This document shows, in pieces, positions 13,301-29,140 of a stretch of DNA of 64,000 bases (positions are counted from its first letter, which is position 1; every line of letters begins with the position of its first letter). Position numbers and translations under genes: made by a program. The notes beneath the pieces are model-generated. The model worked only from the letters and a program-made list of their open reading frames with translations. It had not been told where the DNA came from and did not search any database. The stretch comes from Lanius collurio (lineage: Eukaryota; Chordata; Aves; Passeriformes; Laniidae). The stretch lies in NCBI GenBank assembly GCA_020086605.1, contig JACBWW010000018.1, positions 12,779,139 through 12,843,138 of the forward strand. The letters run 5' to 3'.

Positions 13301-16300
13301 ATGTGGCTGAAGATCTCAAGCAGCCATGTTGCTGGCCAGGAGACTGCTGTACCAAGTGCCAGCTGTGCCATGTTCCTGGGAACTACACTTGACACGCTGA
13401 TGGGCAAGACTCAGCATTGGCACAAATATGTGGACAGTGGGATGTGATTTCTCCTAGAAAATGTTGCATCAGGATATTTCGGTATGCCATGTTCCTCCCA
13501 AATAGTAGCCCTGTAGGTCCTGTCTGGTTACAGAGCACTAGCGAAAAACCACAGCACAAGGGATGCCAGAATGTTAGCAAAATGAGTGCTCTCCTTTGTC
13601 TAATGGGCCCAAGATTATGGATACTCCTGTTTCTGGACAGCTGATGCGTGTGACTGACTTGTGGTGCATTGGCATTGTCTGCTAGATAACTTGTTGCTTT
13701 AACACCTGAGATAGAGTTGATAAGTGTTAGGGGAAGTTTAGAATTTGAGAAGAACTTCTTGCACATCTGGCTGTGAACTTGTAGCTGAGAAACCACCTAC
13801 TGCCAGAAATGTTCTGGGAAAAGGAGGCCAGTGATGGCAGAGCTTTCACACACAGCAGTGCCCTGAAACCAGGATGGGAGATTATTCAACACAGCTGTCC
13901 TCTGCCCCAGGTCAGGGTCTTACTTCTGCTTCTGGTGGTCTCTCCCGTGCTCCAAAAAGTCTCCTTGTGGGGTCACTGTCTCCCAGTCAAACTGCTTCCC
14001 CAAGGGCTTCTCTTCTTCCTTGAGAAAAAAAAAATCAAAAAAAACCATCAGCACTCTCAGTTTGAAAAACATGCCAGGTGGAGACTAGGATGCTGTGCTA
14101 AAGCTCTTCACAACAGCCACAAGAGGTGAGAAAGGCTGCTGAGGTCCTGCCTTGCACAGGGAGGTGCTGGCTCAGCCCTCTGCCAGTGGCCGAGGCAGTG
14201 CCTGGGAGGAGGACATTTGCAGGCTTGGGGCTGCTGCAGGGAGCTCTGCTCAGCAGCACCCAGCTCTGCAACAGTGCCACCCAGTGCACCCACACATGGG
14301 AGCCTTGCTCAGCCTTTTGGGAACTTGACCTCAGAAACCCGTCATGGGTTCATCTTCCTACCTTAAAGACCCCCCTGAATGTGCTGGTGCTATGTAAATA
14401 GCAACAGCAGCACCTGTGGTCCGGCTGGGGTTTTGAAACACAAGTTGTCAGCTTCTTGTGTAACTACAATGCTGAAAAACATCTTGGAAATAAACCCAAA
14501 CCAAAACCAGCAGGTTTCTGAGACAGCAGCCTGAGCCCTGGGGGTTGGAGAGATGCTACAAATAGAGAATTTGTAAGGGAGCCAGCTCCACCTCTGAGGC
14601 CTGGCCCAGAGCCAGATACAGTTAATTCATTCTCAGGAGTGCGGGAAGGGCCACAGGGATGCTACTGATAGAGCCCTATCATCCTCTCCCCTGGTGCTCT
14701 TTGAGGCAAGAGCAGACCTGTGTTTTCACCTCAAAACACTGATAAATAATACCTTTGCCCTGACAGCAGCTTATCAGAAGGCATAAAGCAGCCATATGTG
14801 CAGGTCTCCTGCAGCATCCCCTGCCTTCTCCTCCTGTGGAAGGGAAGAGCTCTTCAGAGCACTTGGCAGGATGGCCGGCGGCATCGTCCCCCTGGTGCCA
14901 CAGGCAGCGCCAGGCACAGCGCTTGGCTGAGCCAGCGTTCAGTGCACCGATCACAGCACGGGGCAGTGAACGTGCCATAATTCACTGCCTGCAGGGCAGC
15001 TTACTTTGGTTTCCTGAGGATGCTTTGTCTCACAGCACTTTTTGCCAACAGAGCAGTGACAAGAGGGGGTCCCTGCCCACCCCCTTGGTGTGGGTGTGCA
15101 GTATTGCTTTCCTCTGTCCTTGACAGAGAAGCTGATTGTGTTTTGCCCCCATATATATGGTCAGGGAGGCATTTTTCTGGTATCTTCTGATGAGGCACAT
15201 AATTATCAGGTTATCCTTAATGAAGGAACCCCCTCCATCAGACAGCCTCAACCCTGAAAGAATCAATACGGAGAAAGAATCTGAAGTTTTCTGGCTTTTT
15301 GGGACAATAACTGTATTTTTAAGAGTAAGGATTTCTAGGACTTGATGGTACTCCATAGCATTGGCAGCTTTGCACTTTCATTGCCATAGCATCATGACAC
15401 TAGCCCCAAAACCATGAGTTTTATGGGTTTGCTTTGAAGTGCACATGCAGGTATTTGGTCTGCCTACCAGTTCCTGGCTCTTGACTTCCCCTGTGCCTGC
15501 CTGTTCCCAGCCAGCATGGCACAAGGTTGTCCATTGCCCTGATCATGGCCACTCATATGGAAGCTCTTCCTTGTGCAGAACCTGGCAGATGATGTTGTGA
15601 AGGGCAGTGGTGTTTCCCAGTTGTTGCCAGCTCCAGCACACAGACAGAACAGATCTGGTCACCTGAGATCTTCCTTCACTGTGTTTGTCAAGACACTAAT
15701 AAAAGTAAACAGGAAACAGGAAAAATGAAAGAATTCTTGCTTTGGTTGTAGAAAGTGTGTTCAGCAAAGGAACCAGGAAAGAGCTGGTCTGTTTTAATGG
15801 TTAAAGGGAAAGACGTCTCCCTGGGGCCGAGATGAAGCGCTTCTGGCCCTGGCACTTCTATGGGTTGGCTAAATGTCCTGAAAAAATCATTCTACCTGCA
15901 CCAAGCTCCTTTACTATCCCAGCTGCCTCTGCAACCACCCTGCCCATGCTGGAAAGCAGAAAACCACTGCAATGTAATAATGCCTGTTGTTTGACTCATA
16001 TTGTTATAACTGTTGCCAGAACAGGTATTATCTCCCTTCCCATAGGCTGAATTAGTTTTTGTGGCAGAAAAATAAATGTGGTATCTCCAGTCTTCTGTGT
16101 GAAAGCTGCTACAAGTGGCTTACAAAGTCCTCTGAATTGTTAGAGCTGCAGGGAGGAAGGTGCCAGGGTTGAGGGCAGGCATTAACACCACTGTGCTGCT
16201 CTTAAACGGGCACCAAGGTTAACCATCACCCCACAGGCACCTTGCCCAGGGACCTTGAACTGCAGCTTGGGGGAAAGCTCTGCAGGGTCTGTAACTGCAC

Positions 16301-19300
16301 AGCTCCAGGGCCTCCCTGCCAGAGCAATTGTGCTCCCAGGGGTGTGGGTGGTACCTGTCATCTTGTGGGGTCAAGTGCCATAGAAGTCGTTTTCCTGGTG
16401 AGACTTTAACCAGGGTTACTATGACAATCAGTCAGCAGGCTGGAATTGTGCCTCCTTCCTGGTTTCTGCCTGCTCAGAGGTGTTGAAGCACTCAGAGCGT
16501 AGCAAAGCACCTTCCCTTTCCAGCTCTAATGAGAGGCAACCATTGCTCCGGGAAGCATAGCTAAGGAGGGAGCTGTTGAGAGAGGGAATGCACCCTGGTA
16601 AGGCCCCATGGCTCCATCACTTACTGCAGGGAGGGATGTGTCAGTCCCTGTGTCTCACTGGAGACATCCAGCGGGTGTCTGGAGTATGGCTGGACAGCTT
16701 CCCTCCCTTTGGGAACTTGTGCAGGTACTTACCCTGGCAGCCCTCCAAAGAACAGATGAAGAGTACTCCAATACCACTGAGGTCCACTTTGATAATGAGA
16801 AAGTGCCTGCAGAAAATTTGCCTGAGGACTTAGAAAAGGCTTCGAGATGGCAATGGCCATTTTTAAAGAGGGTGAAAATGGTGTTGTGGCTCGGCTGTTG
16901 GCATGAGGTGGCTTTGAGGAGGTGCAGGACACAGTCATCCAGTGGATGCAGTGGTCTGTCCATCCCAACAAGGGACTTCAGCACTGAGTTTTCTCAAGGC
17001 CAGCACTGGTGTGGGGATGGAGCCAGTGCTTTTACTGGGAGCTGCTGCCACACCATGTGCACACACAGGGAACACTTCTCTCCCCATCTTCCTCAAATAC
17101 TCTTGGCCCCCACACTAAGTCTCAACCTCACCCCCTCCCTGCATGTGTTTTTTTGCTGCACACCTTTATCAACAAGGGAGTCCCTAACACTCTGCAGCCC
17201 AAGAGCACATCTGGACCTTCTTTTTGCACCACAGTCTCTTTTACAGCCTTGAAACACACATAAGCTGCCTGGTTCCCTCAAGCTTTGGGGACACCTGTAC
17301 CAGGTGGCTGCTCTCTTCCTGCAGCACCAACAGGCTCTAACAGGAGCAGGAAGCCCCCAGCTCCCTGTGGGCAGGGATGGCACTTGGCCCAGCCAGCCCA
17401 GCTTGTGCTTCAGGCAACTTTCCCTCCTGCAGGCACATGCCAGGAGCTGGCTTCCAGTTCTGTGCGTGTGCACTTACAGACTCAAAATCAGTCCCAGGTT
17501 GATCCACTGCATCCCAACGAAGCTCCTACATTCCTGTGCATCTGTCCTGGTGTAAGAAGGTTTTGTTCTAGCCCATGGGTAACAACCATTTCTCAAGAAT
17601 AATTATGTCAGGGAATGCAAGGCATGACATGTGGATAATGCCTGCATGTCCTCACTGCATGTCTCTTTAGACTGAAATACTCACCTGACTAGTATTCCTG
17701 GGGTGCAGTACAGATAAAAGCTTTTTTAATACTGTCTAAACTAATCATTCCTAAAATCTCCCAATTTGTTTGAATGAAACTCATTGTGAAAGGTATCTCT
17801 GTGCCATTTCATGCTGTAACCAGGTATTGCACCAAAGTCAGAGCACTGACCACTGAATTTATGTTATATATTTTCTGTACAATGTAAATTCCAGTCTAGC
17901 AAACACTTAGGGATGTATTTCAATGCAAGCTGTGTGTGCTCGAGCTCAGTGGCCTCAATGCAGCTATTCACAGGCAAAGCCAAACACATATGCCAGTGTC
18001 TTTGTGCCCTCAGCCTGTGTGGAGGGATGAGACTTGCTCTTTCAGAAGGGTATTCTTAAAATTCTCCTCTGACCTGTGGTGTGGGATTGGGACACTCAGA
18101 GATATGGTATGGAAATGCTGTGCTGACTGGCCAAGAAGTCCATCAGGCCCAAGGTGCCACCCTTGGGTCTTCCTGGTGCATATCTAAAACATATATAAAA
18201 CAGCCTAGAGGCCTATGAGTGGGGTGTATCTGAGAGTCTGAGGCCACCCCTGAACTCCCTGTGTCATTCCTGTGCTGCTGGTAGCCGAATCAACGTTCTG
18301 ACTTGAAGCTGGCTCCAAAGTGTTCCGGCAGCAGGAGAACCCATGTCCCTGCCAAAGGGCTTCTTGCTTGGCTGGCAGGGCAGCATAATCTGCAGGAGAT
18401 TTCTTAATTGCATTTTTTAATGTAATAGAGGCTGTTCTCTCTTTCTGTGAGCAGAGCTGCGATTACCCACACACTATAAATCTGTGTCATGAGGAAGATG
18501 TAGGTTGTATATAGGTCATAGAAAATATAATTGTGTAACTGCATTAACTCATGCCTGAGCTAAGGGCTGAAATATGGCTTAGCTGCAAAAAATAGGGCTA
18601 TGGGCTTTAAATAGCCTTACTTGGGCCTCTCTTGGACAGAGCTGGTGATGCTGTGAACAGATCATTGTGCTTCCTCTGTGAGAACAGAAAATCCCTTTGC
18701 AGAAAACACTCTCTAAACATGCTTAATGAAAATTTTTTAGATCAGTTAAAGTATGTTTCAGTAGGCCAGATGTTGCTAGTTGAGAAAAAAGTGTAATGAA
18801 TCCACTGGGGAATGTAGGAGCTCTCCTCTGAGAAGGGGATGCAGAGCAGGGCAGCTGGGGTGCTCTTTGGGCTGGGCTCGGTGGGGCATAGAGGATGGGA
18901 GCAGCACCCTGTGCTGAGCTGAGTCGCACAGCCAGGGCCCTGCAGTTCCCACAACACTCAGATCTGAGTGGGCATCCCCAGACAGGGCCCATGGGGGTGT
19001 GGTAAATGCCCCAGGGATCTGCTCCCACATCCATCGGAGAAGTCCTGCTCTGCCCCCTTCTTCTGTGCACTCCTCACTCCTCTCCGTGAGGACAAGACCT
19101 GGCCGAATGTCTGCTCTGCCCATACCCAGGGTCTGCTGTGAGAACCCAGCAGCAAATGCATTGACAAAACTTTTTTTACCTTATTTAGCAGCATAAGGCA
19201 GCCCTTCATGGGGGGTACTGGAATGTATCAAAACCCCAGGATTATGGACACTGCTGAAACTCTGGTTTTTATGGTGAGCACATTCACAGGGGTGAGGTGG

Positions 19301-20197
19301 CACTGGGCCAAAGCTTTGTCACTGGTCCAGATCTGCAATGTATTTCTGTATAGAGACCTTACTTACCTTCTCTCTGTTTCGTTTTTTCTACTTTCTGAAG
19401 AATAAATATCCCTCTGGCTCCCCTCTCTGCAGGGATTCGGACCTTGGCAGCAATGCCAGGTAGGTTGAGGGAGCCTTCCTCAGCACAGCCAAAAACACTG
19501 CTGGTCCTGCATGATAGAGTTTGTCCCTTAAATAATAATACCCTTTTTAGTTTTCTAACTTCCTAAAATCTATCTCTTTGGTTTCTTGTGTTTTGAATAC
19601 GCAACTGAATAAATTCCAAGGTGGAGAGCTACTCGCTAATTATATATAGATGAATCACAACATCTTTTGTGCATTTGCATGGGACCAAATTCCCATATCC
19701 CAGAGACCAGTTCATGCTTCCAGAGTCTGTTTACTTCCTTTGCTGTCATAATTGTAATTAAAAATTTTACACCATTTTGCATAAACAGATTTCAAAGCAC
19801 TTTCTGCCACTCCTAGAAGCAGAGGAAATTCCCACCTGCTTTTCTTTTCTCTGTCTTGTCTCCTACATGTTGATTTTTGTTTCTATATACATGTTGCAAC
19901 TTGTTGGCCAACCCAAAGCCCCACTTCCTGGAGAGGAAGAAGAAAAACCAAAAAGGAAGGGAACGCACCACCTGAGTCAGGAAGAGCTGTCCATGCAAAC
20001 AATGTTGTCTCCATGGTGGGACCCTCAGCACCCTCAGGTTATCCTGGTTCTAAAACTGCTGGGGGCTTCTCTGCAGCTGCTGAAATCCCAGCTGTAGACC
20101 CAATGTGGTACGACAGCCTTTCCCTGGGGAGCCAAGTCCCCACCAGGCCTGGTTGACTGAAGCTGCTCTGTTTCATAGGTACCAAGAGCTGATATCT

Positions 20198-20222
20198 GGG
20201 GTGGGGGGGTGGGGGGGTGGGT
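20198..20222 (+). repeat. G-rich tract, potential G-quadruplex
   Basis: Runs of four, seven, seven and three G separated by single T residues form a near-ideal intramolecular G-quadruplex pattern on the + strand. It lies about 3.1 kb upstream of the APOD TATA box. Such tracts are often miscounted by sequencers, so the exact run lengths are uncertain. Confidence 0.75.
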
Positions 20223-20734
20223 GCAACAGGACAATCTCTCTCCTGCACTAAGCAAGGTTGGCTTCAGGCAGAATGTCACAGGTGGAGTGGTACTGCCCTG
20301 TCCCAGCCCTCTGCTGGCTGAACTCCATCTGCATCACCAGCTTGTTCCGACAAAGGGGTTTTCTTTGCCGGCAGCACTCAATGCTGTTGCATGCTCTCAC
20401 GGGAACCAGATGAGCCTTCTCTCTCAAATGGACAACGGAAAACATAAGAATATCCTAGCAATGTAACCTGTCTGAGATGCCTCCCCTGTCACTCCTGGAT
20501 GTGCTGTGTGGCTCAAGCCACCTCACTCCATGTATGCTTTGCACCCAATCCTGCCCACCCCACCCACCCATAGCCCCTCCTGCCCTGCAGGCAGCGCTGC
20601 CCTGTCCTCCTGCAGCTCCTGTGGTACTTCGCTGTCCATGCACAACCCCTGCGGCCTGACCTGCAGCTGCCTCGTCACCCAGAAATGTGGGGGAGGTTTC
20701 ATTCTTGCATGAAGCATTCCGAGCGTGTCTGGTG

Positions 20735-20762
20735 CCCCCCCCCCCCCCCCCCCTCCCCCCCC
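20735..20762. repeat. Poly-C tract within polypyrimidine stretch
   Basis: Nineteen C, one T, then eight C. A pyrimidine-rich C/T stretch continues to about 20815. The minus strand is therefore purine-rich with long G runs. The tract produces spurious proline-rich or glycine-rich open frames on both strands. Confidence 0.9.
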
Positions 20763-23322
20763 TTCTCCTCCGCTTTCCTCCTTCCTGTCCTCCCTCCCCT
20801 GCTCCAGCTTCCTGCCCTTTGATGTGTGTCCCCTCCTCTGCTCCAGGGTACGAACTGCTTGCCAGGTGGAGATGGCTGCTCCCACCCCACAATTAGGTGC
20901 AATTATAAGTTTATGCTTTTCCCCAAACCCTTGCTGTGGAGTGGCTCAGAGCAGACTCCTGCTGTGGGCTAATGACAGGTGGGACACAGAGCAGGCTCTG
21001 GTCTGTGCAGGCAAATGGTGCTGGTGGTGCTGAAGGTGGAGTGACAGGAGGGTCCTGGGGTGGCCACTGAACACATCCTGGCCAGCTGACCCTGAGCAGG
21101 GACAAAGCTGCATCATCCCAAACCTGCTCTATTCCAAGAGAGGAGCAGCAGATACCTGGGTGCTTCCTGCTGTGGTCAGGCAGAGCCCAGAAATGTGCCC
21201 CTGGGGAAGGCGCAGCCAGTGATTGTGTGGAGACATCCCAGAAGTGGCAGCGAGCTCGGCTGTCTGCTCTCATCATCTGTGCTTCAATCTGTGCAGTGCC
21301 TTGGCACCCATGGGATGCTCCTTAGCTGGTAGTGGCCAGTGGAGGAACAGGGCTCCACTGCAGCCCCTGCACTTCTGAGGGTGCTGCCCTTGGCTGGATG
21401 TGGGATTTCCTGCAAATGTGGGTTTTCCTGAAAAGAAAGGTTTTCTTCTTTCTTTTTCTTGTTGGTGCTGTCTGCAAGGGGGGTGATGGGTATAGCCAAG
21501 CCCATCCCACCTGTCATCTCAACTCTCAGTGGGGCTCAAGGAGTGTCAGTTCCTGCTGACTCCTGGCTTCTCAGCCTCCTGGCTACAGCCAACCCCTGCA
21601 CACTCCTGCAGCAGGAGTTCCATGGAGCATGGCTGGGTGAACACCTCGCTGCTCTGGTGTGACTCTGGCTGCAGCATGCCAGGAGCCAAAGTGGCCAGCC
21701 CAGCCACCCAGATATGTCCCTGGCAGGGCTGGCACTGCAGGGCAGACTTTGGATGCTGGGCAGTGCCTGCAGGCCAAGGCAAGCAGAAGCCCCTCCTGCT
21801 GCAGCAGTGTAAGAGGCTTCCTCAGAACCCTTGCACCCGAGGGCACATTGCTGCCACAACAGCCAAGGAGCCCTATCCCGTAGGAGAAAGCTCCACATAC
21901 AGATGTGGATTTGCACACAGACACACCTCCACATGCACATGTTCTACTGCGGCCAAGCTGGCCCTTTTGCAGGACTTTCTCCTCTGGTCACTCTGCAGGA
22001 TGTGGGCAGCTAAGCTCAGGAGAAAACTGCTTGCTGGTGTGCAGTGCATGGGGACTTCCACCTCCACAGTGCACTGCAGCATGGCAGCACTTGTGCCATT
22101 CAGGTCAGGGTCTGTCCAGGGATTTCCTGACTTCCAACCTGTTTGTATTACAAGAGGTGCAGGTGAATGTGGGGCTTGCAGAAAGTCTGCAGGATACCTC
22201 TGACTTTGACATGGGCAATCAGAGAAACCCCATCAGGGACATGGGTGGCTGCCAAAGCACTAATGGAGTTGTATAGAGGCAGGGAGAGCACCATGGCAGA
22301 CCATGGGCCATGTGCTCCCCTGAGCCATTCGCCCCCAGCTGGTGCTGCTGGCTCTGCGTTGGATGAGCCAGGCACAGCTCTGGTGGTCACTGAGGTCCTA
22401 GGAGCACCTTGGTTGTGGCTGTGTTTCAGGGCACACCTTGGATGCACGGCCCCAGAAAGGGACAGGACTGAGATATCTGTGGTTCTTGGGGTGACAATTG
22501 GGCAGTCAGGAGCTCATGTGTGTGTATTTGTGTGTGTGAGTGAAGCATGCAGTGTAGCCTGAAAGAACACACCTAGAGAGAAAGTCTCAACAGAGATTAG
22601 ATTAAAATAAAATGTAATTAAACACAGTCAGCTTCCTGTCAATTACTCAGCTCTTCTTGCATAACTTTCAGGACCGGCTGCCTTCACAGATGGCTGCTCT
22701 GCTGTCAAAGGCATTTGCTGGGCACCTGTTGGAAAAAGTGCCAGGTCAGCATGGAATTAATTGCACCAGCATCTTTCCTTGTAATAAGATTTAAAAGTCT
22801 GGAGGAAAACTGCTGAAAAGTCTTACAGCTCCTCAGATAAACCTGTGATGCGTCCCGCTGCTTCATCCTCCTCTTGTACTCCTGCAAGTGACTATGATAG
22901 GACGAGGACATTGCAGTGGCATGGAGGATCTCCAGGGCTCAAGTAGGAGGCAGAGGAGGCTTCATGTCTCCCCATGGGAGCATGGTAATGGCTGCTGCTG
23001 GACCAGAGGAAGCAGGATGGGAGCTGCTGCTGTCCCCAGCCCCTCTCAAAGGCTGTGGCACTTCTTCCCTTCCCCTGCCATTTGCATCCAGGCCTGAAGC
23101 TTTGGTGAGCGGCTGCAAGGCAGAGCTCTGCAGCTGCAGGGCGATATCCAGACACGTGGGGTGCCTTTGTTTGCCTGGGTGAGCAGCCAAGTTGCAGCCC
23201 ATCTCCAGCTTCGTACCAGCTGCAGATCTAAGGCAGCTGACTGGCCTGCCATGAAACCTAAACACGTCGAGGACCAGGGAGTGGCTTGTGCCAGAGCTGA
23301 ATAATGATGATCCCAGCACTCT

Positions 23323-23329
23323 TATAAAA
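23323..23329 (+). promoter_or_regulatory. APOD: APOD TATA box
   Basis: TATAAAA sits in the context ACTCTTATAAAAGAGA. It lies about 30 bases before a plausible start site and 80 bases before a clean splice donor (AAG/GTATGT at 23409/23410). Human APOD also has a TATA-containing promoter and a non-coding first exon, which supports this reading. Confidence 0.65.
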
Positions 23330-23351
23330 GAGAAGCGGAGAGCTCACCACA

Positions 23352-23409
23352 GAGCTGTTCCCTGCCGCCCTAGTCCTCTGCGGAGCATCACTGCGCCACA
23401 TCCACCAAG
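23352..23409 (+). other. APOD: APOD non-coding exon 1 (start approximate)
   Basis: This stretch is inferred as the 5'UTR exon. Its 5' end is set about 25-30 bases downstream of the TATA box. Its 3' end is the donor CCACCAAG/GTATGT. It contains no ATG. The next exon carries the start codon a few dozen bases inside it, as in mammalian APOD. The transcription start could be off by tens of bases. Confidence 0.5.
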
Positions 23410-24334
23410 GTATGTCTCAGTTGAGAGATTCAAATTGGGAGCTGTCTGTGTCTGCAACAGGGCCTGTGCCTGCTGCTGGAGACAGACTGGGGTTTTCTTT
23501 TAAACTTGGGGAAAATGTTACCACTGCTTCTGTAGAGGAGTTTCTAGCCAGGGAAGCAGAGCAGCCCGGTGCTGCAGGGTTTGTACATGCCAACCTGCCC
23601 CAAGAAGAGCCCAAAGAATGTGGGCAGCATCCTGGCTCCAGGGACCACTTGAGCGTAAGCAGCACAGCTCCTGCTTCTGCTCTTCAGGAAAACCTGTCCT
23701 TTCCTCCCCACTCCATGCTTTTGGGGGTTGTTTCATGTTGTATTTGGTGCTGATTTGAATCTCTACCAACTTCCCCACCTTGCAGTGCTGTGTATATCCT
23801 GGCACACGAAGACCCCTCCAGAGGCAGCTGCACTGTCTCTCCCAGCATGTTACAGTGTCAGGCAGCCCTAGCATACCTCAGGATGTCCCTCCTGGTATGC
23901 AGGTGTACACTGCTCGCTTCCCTGTCCCAGGACCCCAGCTCTGCACTGGCTCTGGAATATCTTCCTTGTGCTCCAGCATTTTGAAGCAAACATCCCTGCA
24001 TTTCCCCTTGCCTCAGCTTTGGACAAAAAATGATGCTCCTGTGGGTGCTTGGACATGTGTCACCCCTGCATCTTGCTAGGTGATGTGGGTGATGAGTACA
24101 AGTGTTCTCACCAGGCATTGCCTGGCTTTTCGTGGAGCTGCTGGGCACAGGCAGGGCTTATGGCTGTTTTGGGTTGGTACTTTTTTGGCACTTTGGCTTT
24201 GTGCTCTTCTCACAATCCTTTCCTCCTTGCTGTGCCCCTGAGGCGCCCTGCTGCACGTCCTATCCCATGTGCCGTATTTCACACAAAGCTCTGCTCCAGG
24301 GAGGCTCCAGCTCAGCTATTTTCCTTCTTCCCAG
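23410..24334 (+). other. APOD: APOD intron 1
   Basis: An intron of about 0.9 kb with a GTATGT donor. Two acceptors are possible: TTCCTTCTTCCCAG ending at 24334, or CTGCATCCCAG ending at 24358. Both place the same ATG first, so the protein is unaffected. Nothing else is recognisable. Confidence 0.55.
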
Positions 24335-24365
24335 GTCCATTTCCTGCCTGCATCCCAGTGCAGCC

Positions 24366-24488
24366 ATGCTGGGCACGGCAGTGCGGCTCTCAGTCCTGCT
24401 CAGCCTCTTCAACATTGGGAAAGGCCAGATATTCCATGTGGGACCATGCCCAGATCCATCAGTTCAAGAAGAATTTGATATCAACAAG
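24366..24488 (+). CDS. APOD: APOD coding exon: signal peptide and N-terminus
   Basis: Apolipoprotein D is a secreted lipocalin that carries small hydrophobic ligands (arachidonic acid, progesterone, retinoids). This exon encodes residues 1-41. MLGTAVRLSVLLSLFNIGKG is a 20-residue signal peptide, and mature QIFHVGPCPDP begins with Gln, as in human ApoD. Cys28 (mature Cys8) is the first conserved disulfide cysteine. FDINK precedes the first lipocalin motif in the next exon. The start ATG at 24366 follows a GCAGCC context and is the first in the exon. The exon ends in phase 0 at AAG/GTGTGA. The four coding exons total 567 bases, or 189 residues, equal to the human length. Confidence 0.96.
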
Positions 24489-24733
24489 GTGTGAAAAGTT
24501 TTCTAAAACTCTCATAGGATTTAGTGAGTTAAGCTAAGGGGGCATGGGACTGACAGCAAACTGCCTGGGTGCAGGGGGTGGTGGCAGGTCTGGTCACACC
24601 TTGTGCCACAGCTGTCAGCTGGGTCTGCAGCTCTGCTTACCCCCAGTCCCAACCACCAAGGGGCAAAAACTGTACTGACAAAGGAGCCAGGCTGCTCTGC
24701 CTCAGTCCACTCATGCTAAAAACACATCTTTAA

Positions 24734-26660
<1,927 letters not shown>

Positions 26661-26749
26661 TGCCAATGGCAAAATCAATGAAGCTGAAGGAGAAATCATG
26701 CACATGGATGTAAAGCAGCCGGCCAAGCTGGGCGTCCGCTTTAACTGGT
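26661..26749 (+). CDS. APOD: APOD coding exon: middle strands of the barrel
   Basis: This exon encodes about residues 82-111: ANGKINEAEGEIMHMDVK followed by QPAKLGVRFNW. It enters in phase 2, splitting a Leu codon with the previous exon, and leaves in phase 1 before GTAAGT. The human protein has a second N-glycosylation sequon here (NLT, mature Asn78). In this sequence the aligned residue is Asp98, so that site is missing. QPAKL-V-F-W matches the conserved EPAKLEVKFSW pattern. Confidence 0.94.
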
Positions 26750-28191
<1,442 letters not shown>

Positions 28192-29140
28192 CTGCTGGCA
28201 TGCAGTGACACAGCACTAGACCAGAGACAAACTTTGTCGCTTGCTTTATTAGCCATTAGAATTTCTCTATGTACCTGAGAAATTTAATAACCTCTTTGCT
28301 AACTGTAGTTTGCCAGCCCACAGTCACTCCTTGCTGTCATTCCCCCTATCGCTCTTCCCCTTCTTTTTGTCTCACTCTGATTTTTGCAGTGTAACTGATT
28401 GAGTCAGTCTTAATGGGTGAAAGAAAGAAACCCTGAAGTGCAGATGTGTAACTCGGCTTTTACTGTGAGTCCTTCAGCATGTGGATGAGAAAGGGTATGA
28501 GTCATGATGTGCAAGTATTAGTCCTGGGGGAAAATCATTCATCACACAGCCCCATGTTTGTTTCCAAATTTTGTCTTGACACTTCTGGGCCTGCCAGGAA
28601 TCTACAGTGTCTGAGCTACACTGTGGGCACTGCCTTAGCATCACCAACACCCAGATATGGTGGATCAGTCCTGCAGCGTGGGAACTGACACTGGGGGTCT
28701 TGAAAGTTTTCTGATGCAGGGCTCTAGGTATATGTTGCTGCTAAGTCAGCAGACCTCCTTGCCAGAAATCAGATCTTGTCCTTTGTATTTTAAATCAAAA
28801 ATGTCCAGAGACTGAGCATCACTCCATCTCCAGTGTCTAGATGTGTCCTTCTCTTGCCTCTCATGAGATTGGTCCTGCACTCCCAAGGGACCAGCTCTGA
28901 CTGTACTTGGAAGCAGACATAAAGAGATGGGTCTGCTCCCTTGTTCTCTCTTCCAGAAGCTTTTCCCTGAACACCAGGAGACAGCAGGCTCTGACTGACA
29001 TCCTGCCCACTGCTGTTGCACGTGTCGAGTGCCCGCTGGCGCTGCATCTGCCCTGGCAGGTGTTCAGCAGGCACCGCAACAACTCTGCTTGAATAGCATT
29101 TATGTAACTCATTAAAAATGAAATAAAAATACCTGCTTCG
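28192..29140 (+). terminator. APOD: APOD 3'UTR with ATTAAA/AATAAA poly(A) cluster
   Basis: No canonical hexamer occurs in the first 900 bases after the stop. The first good cluster is ATTAAA at 29111-29116 together with AATAAA at 29122-29127, implying a 3'UTR near 0.95 kb, longer than the mammalian one. Earlier use of a non-canonical signal such as the TTTAATAA near 28288 is possible. Confidence 0.45.

Larger units (their letters stand above)
10366..23322. other. BDH1-APOD intergenic region, no supported gene
   Basis: About 13 kb of relatively GC-rich DNA. Several open frames of 100-220 codons occur on both strands. They lack domain similarity, paired splice signals and amino-acid patterns of a known family, so I treat them as chance. 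Notable contents are the G-rich tract at 20198-20222, the C-run at 20735-20762, and a short GT-rich stretch near 22519-22540. A protein-like segment near 16744-16870 is listed as a finding. No retroelement can be assigned with confidence. Confidence 0.5.

Noticed and set aside
16608..17252. Whole 214-codon frame as a gene
   Set aside because: Only the short central stretch looks protein-like. The rest is low-information and no promoter or terminal splice signals fit, so only the stretch is listed as a finding.
21529..22203. Plus-strand frame of 224 codons in the BDH1-APOD interval
   Set aside because: Overlaps several other open frames on both strands, no domain, Cys/Ser/Gln-rich composition typical of GC-rich chance frames.
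24335..24365. Second possible acceptor for APOD exon 2 at 24358
   Set aside because: Not rejected as a site, but it does not change the protein, so no separate feature was made.
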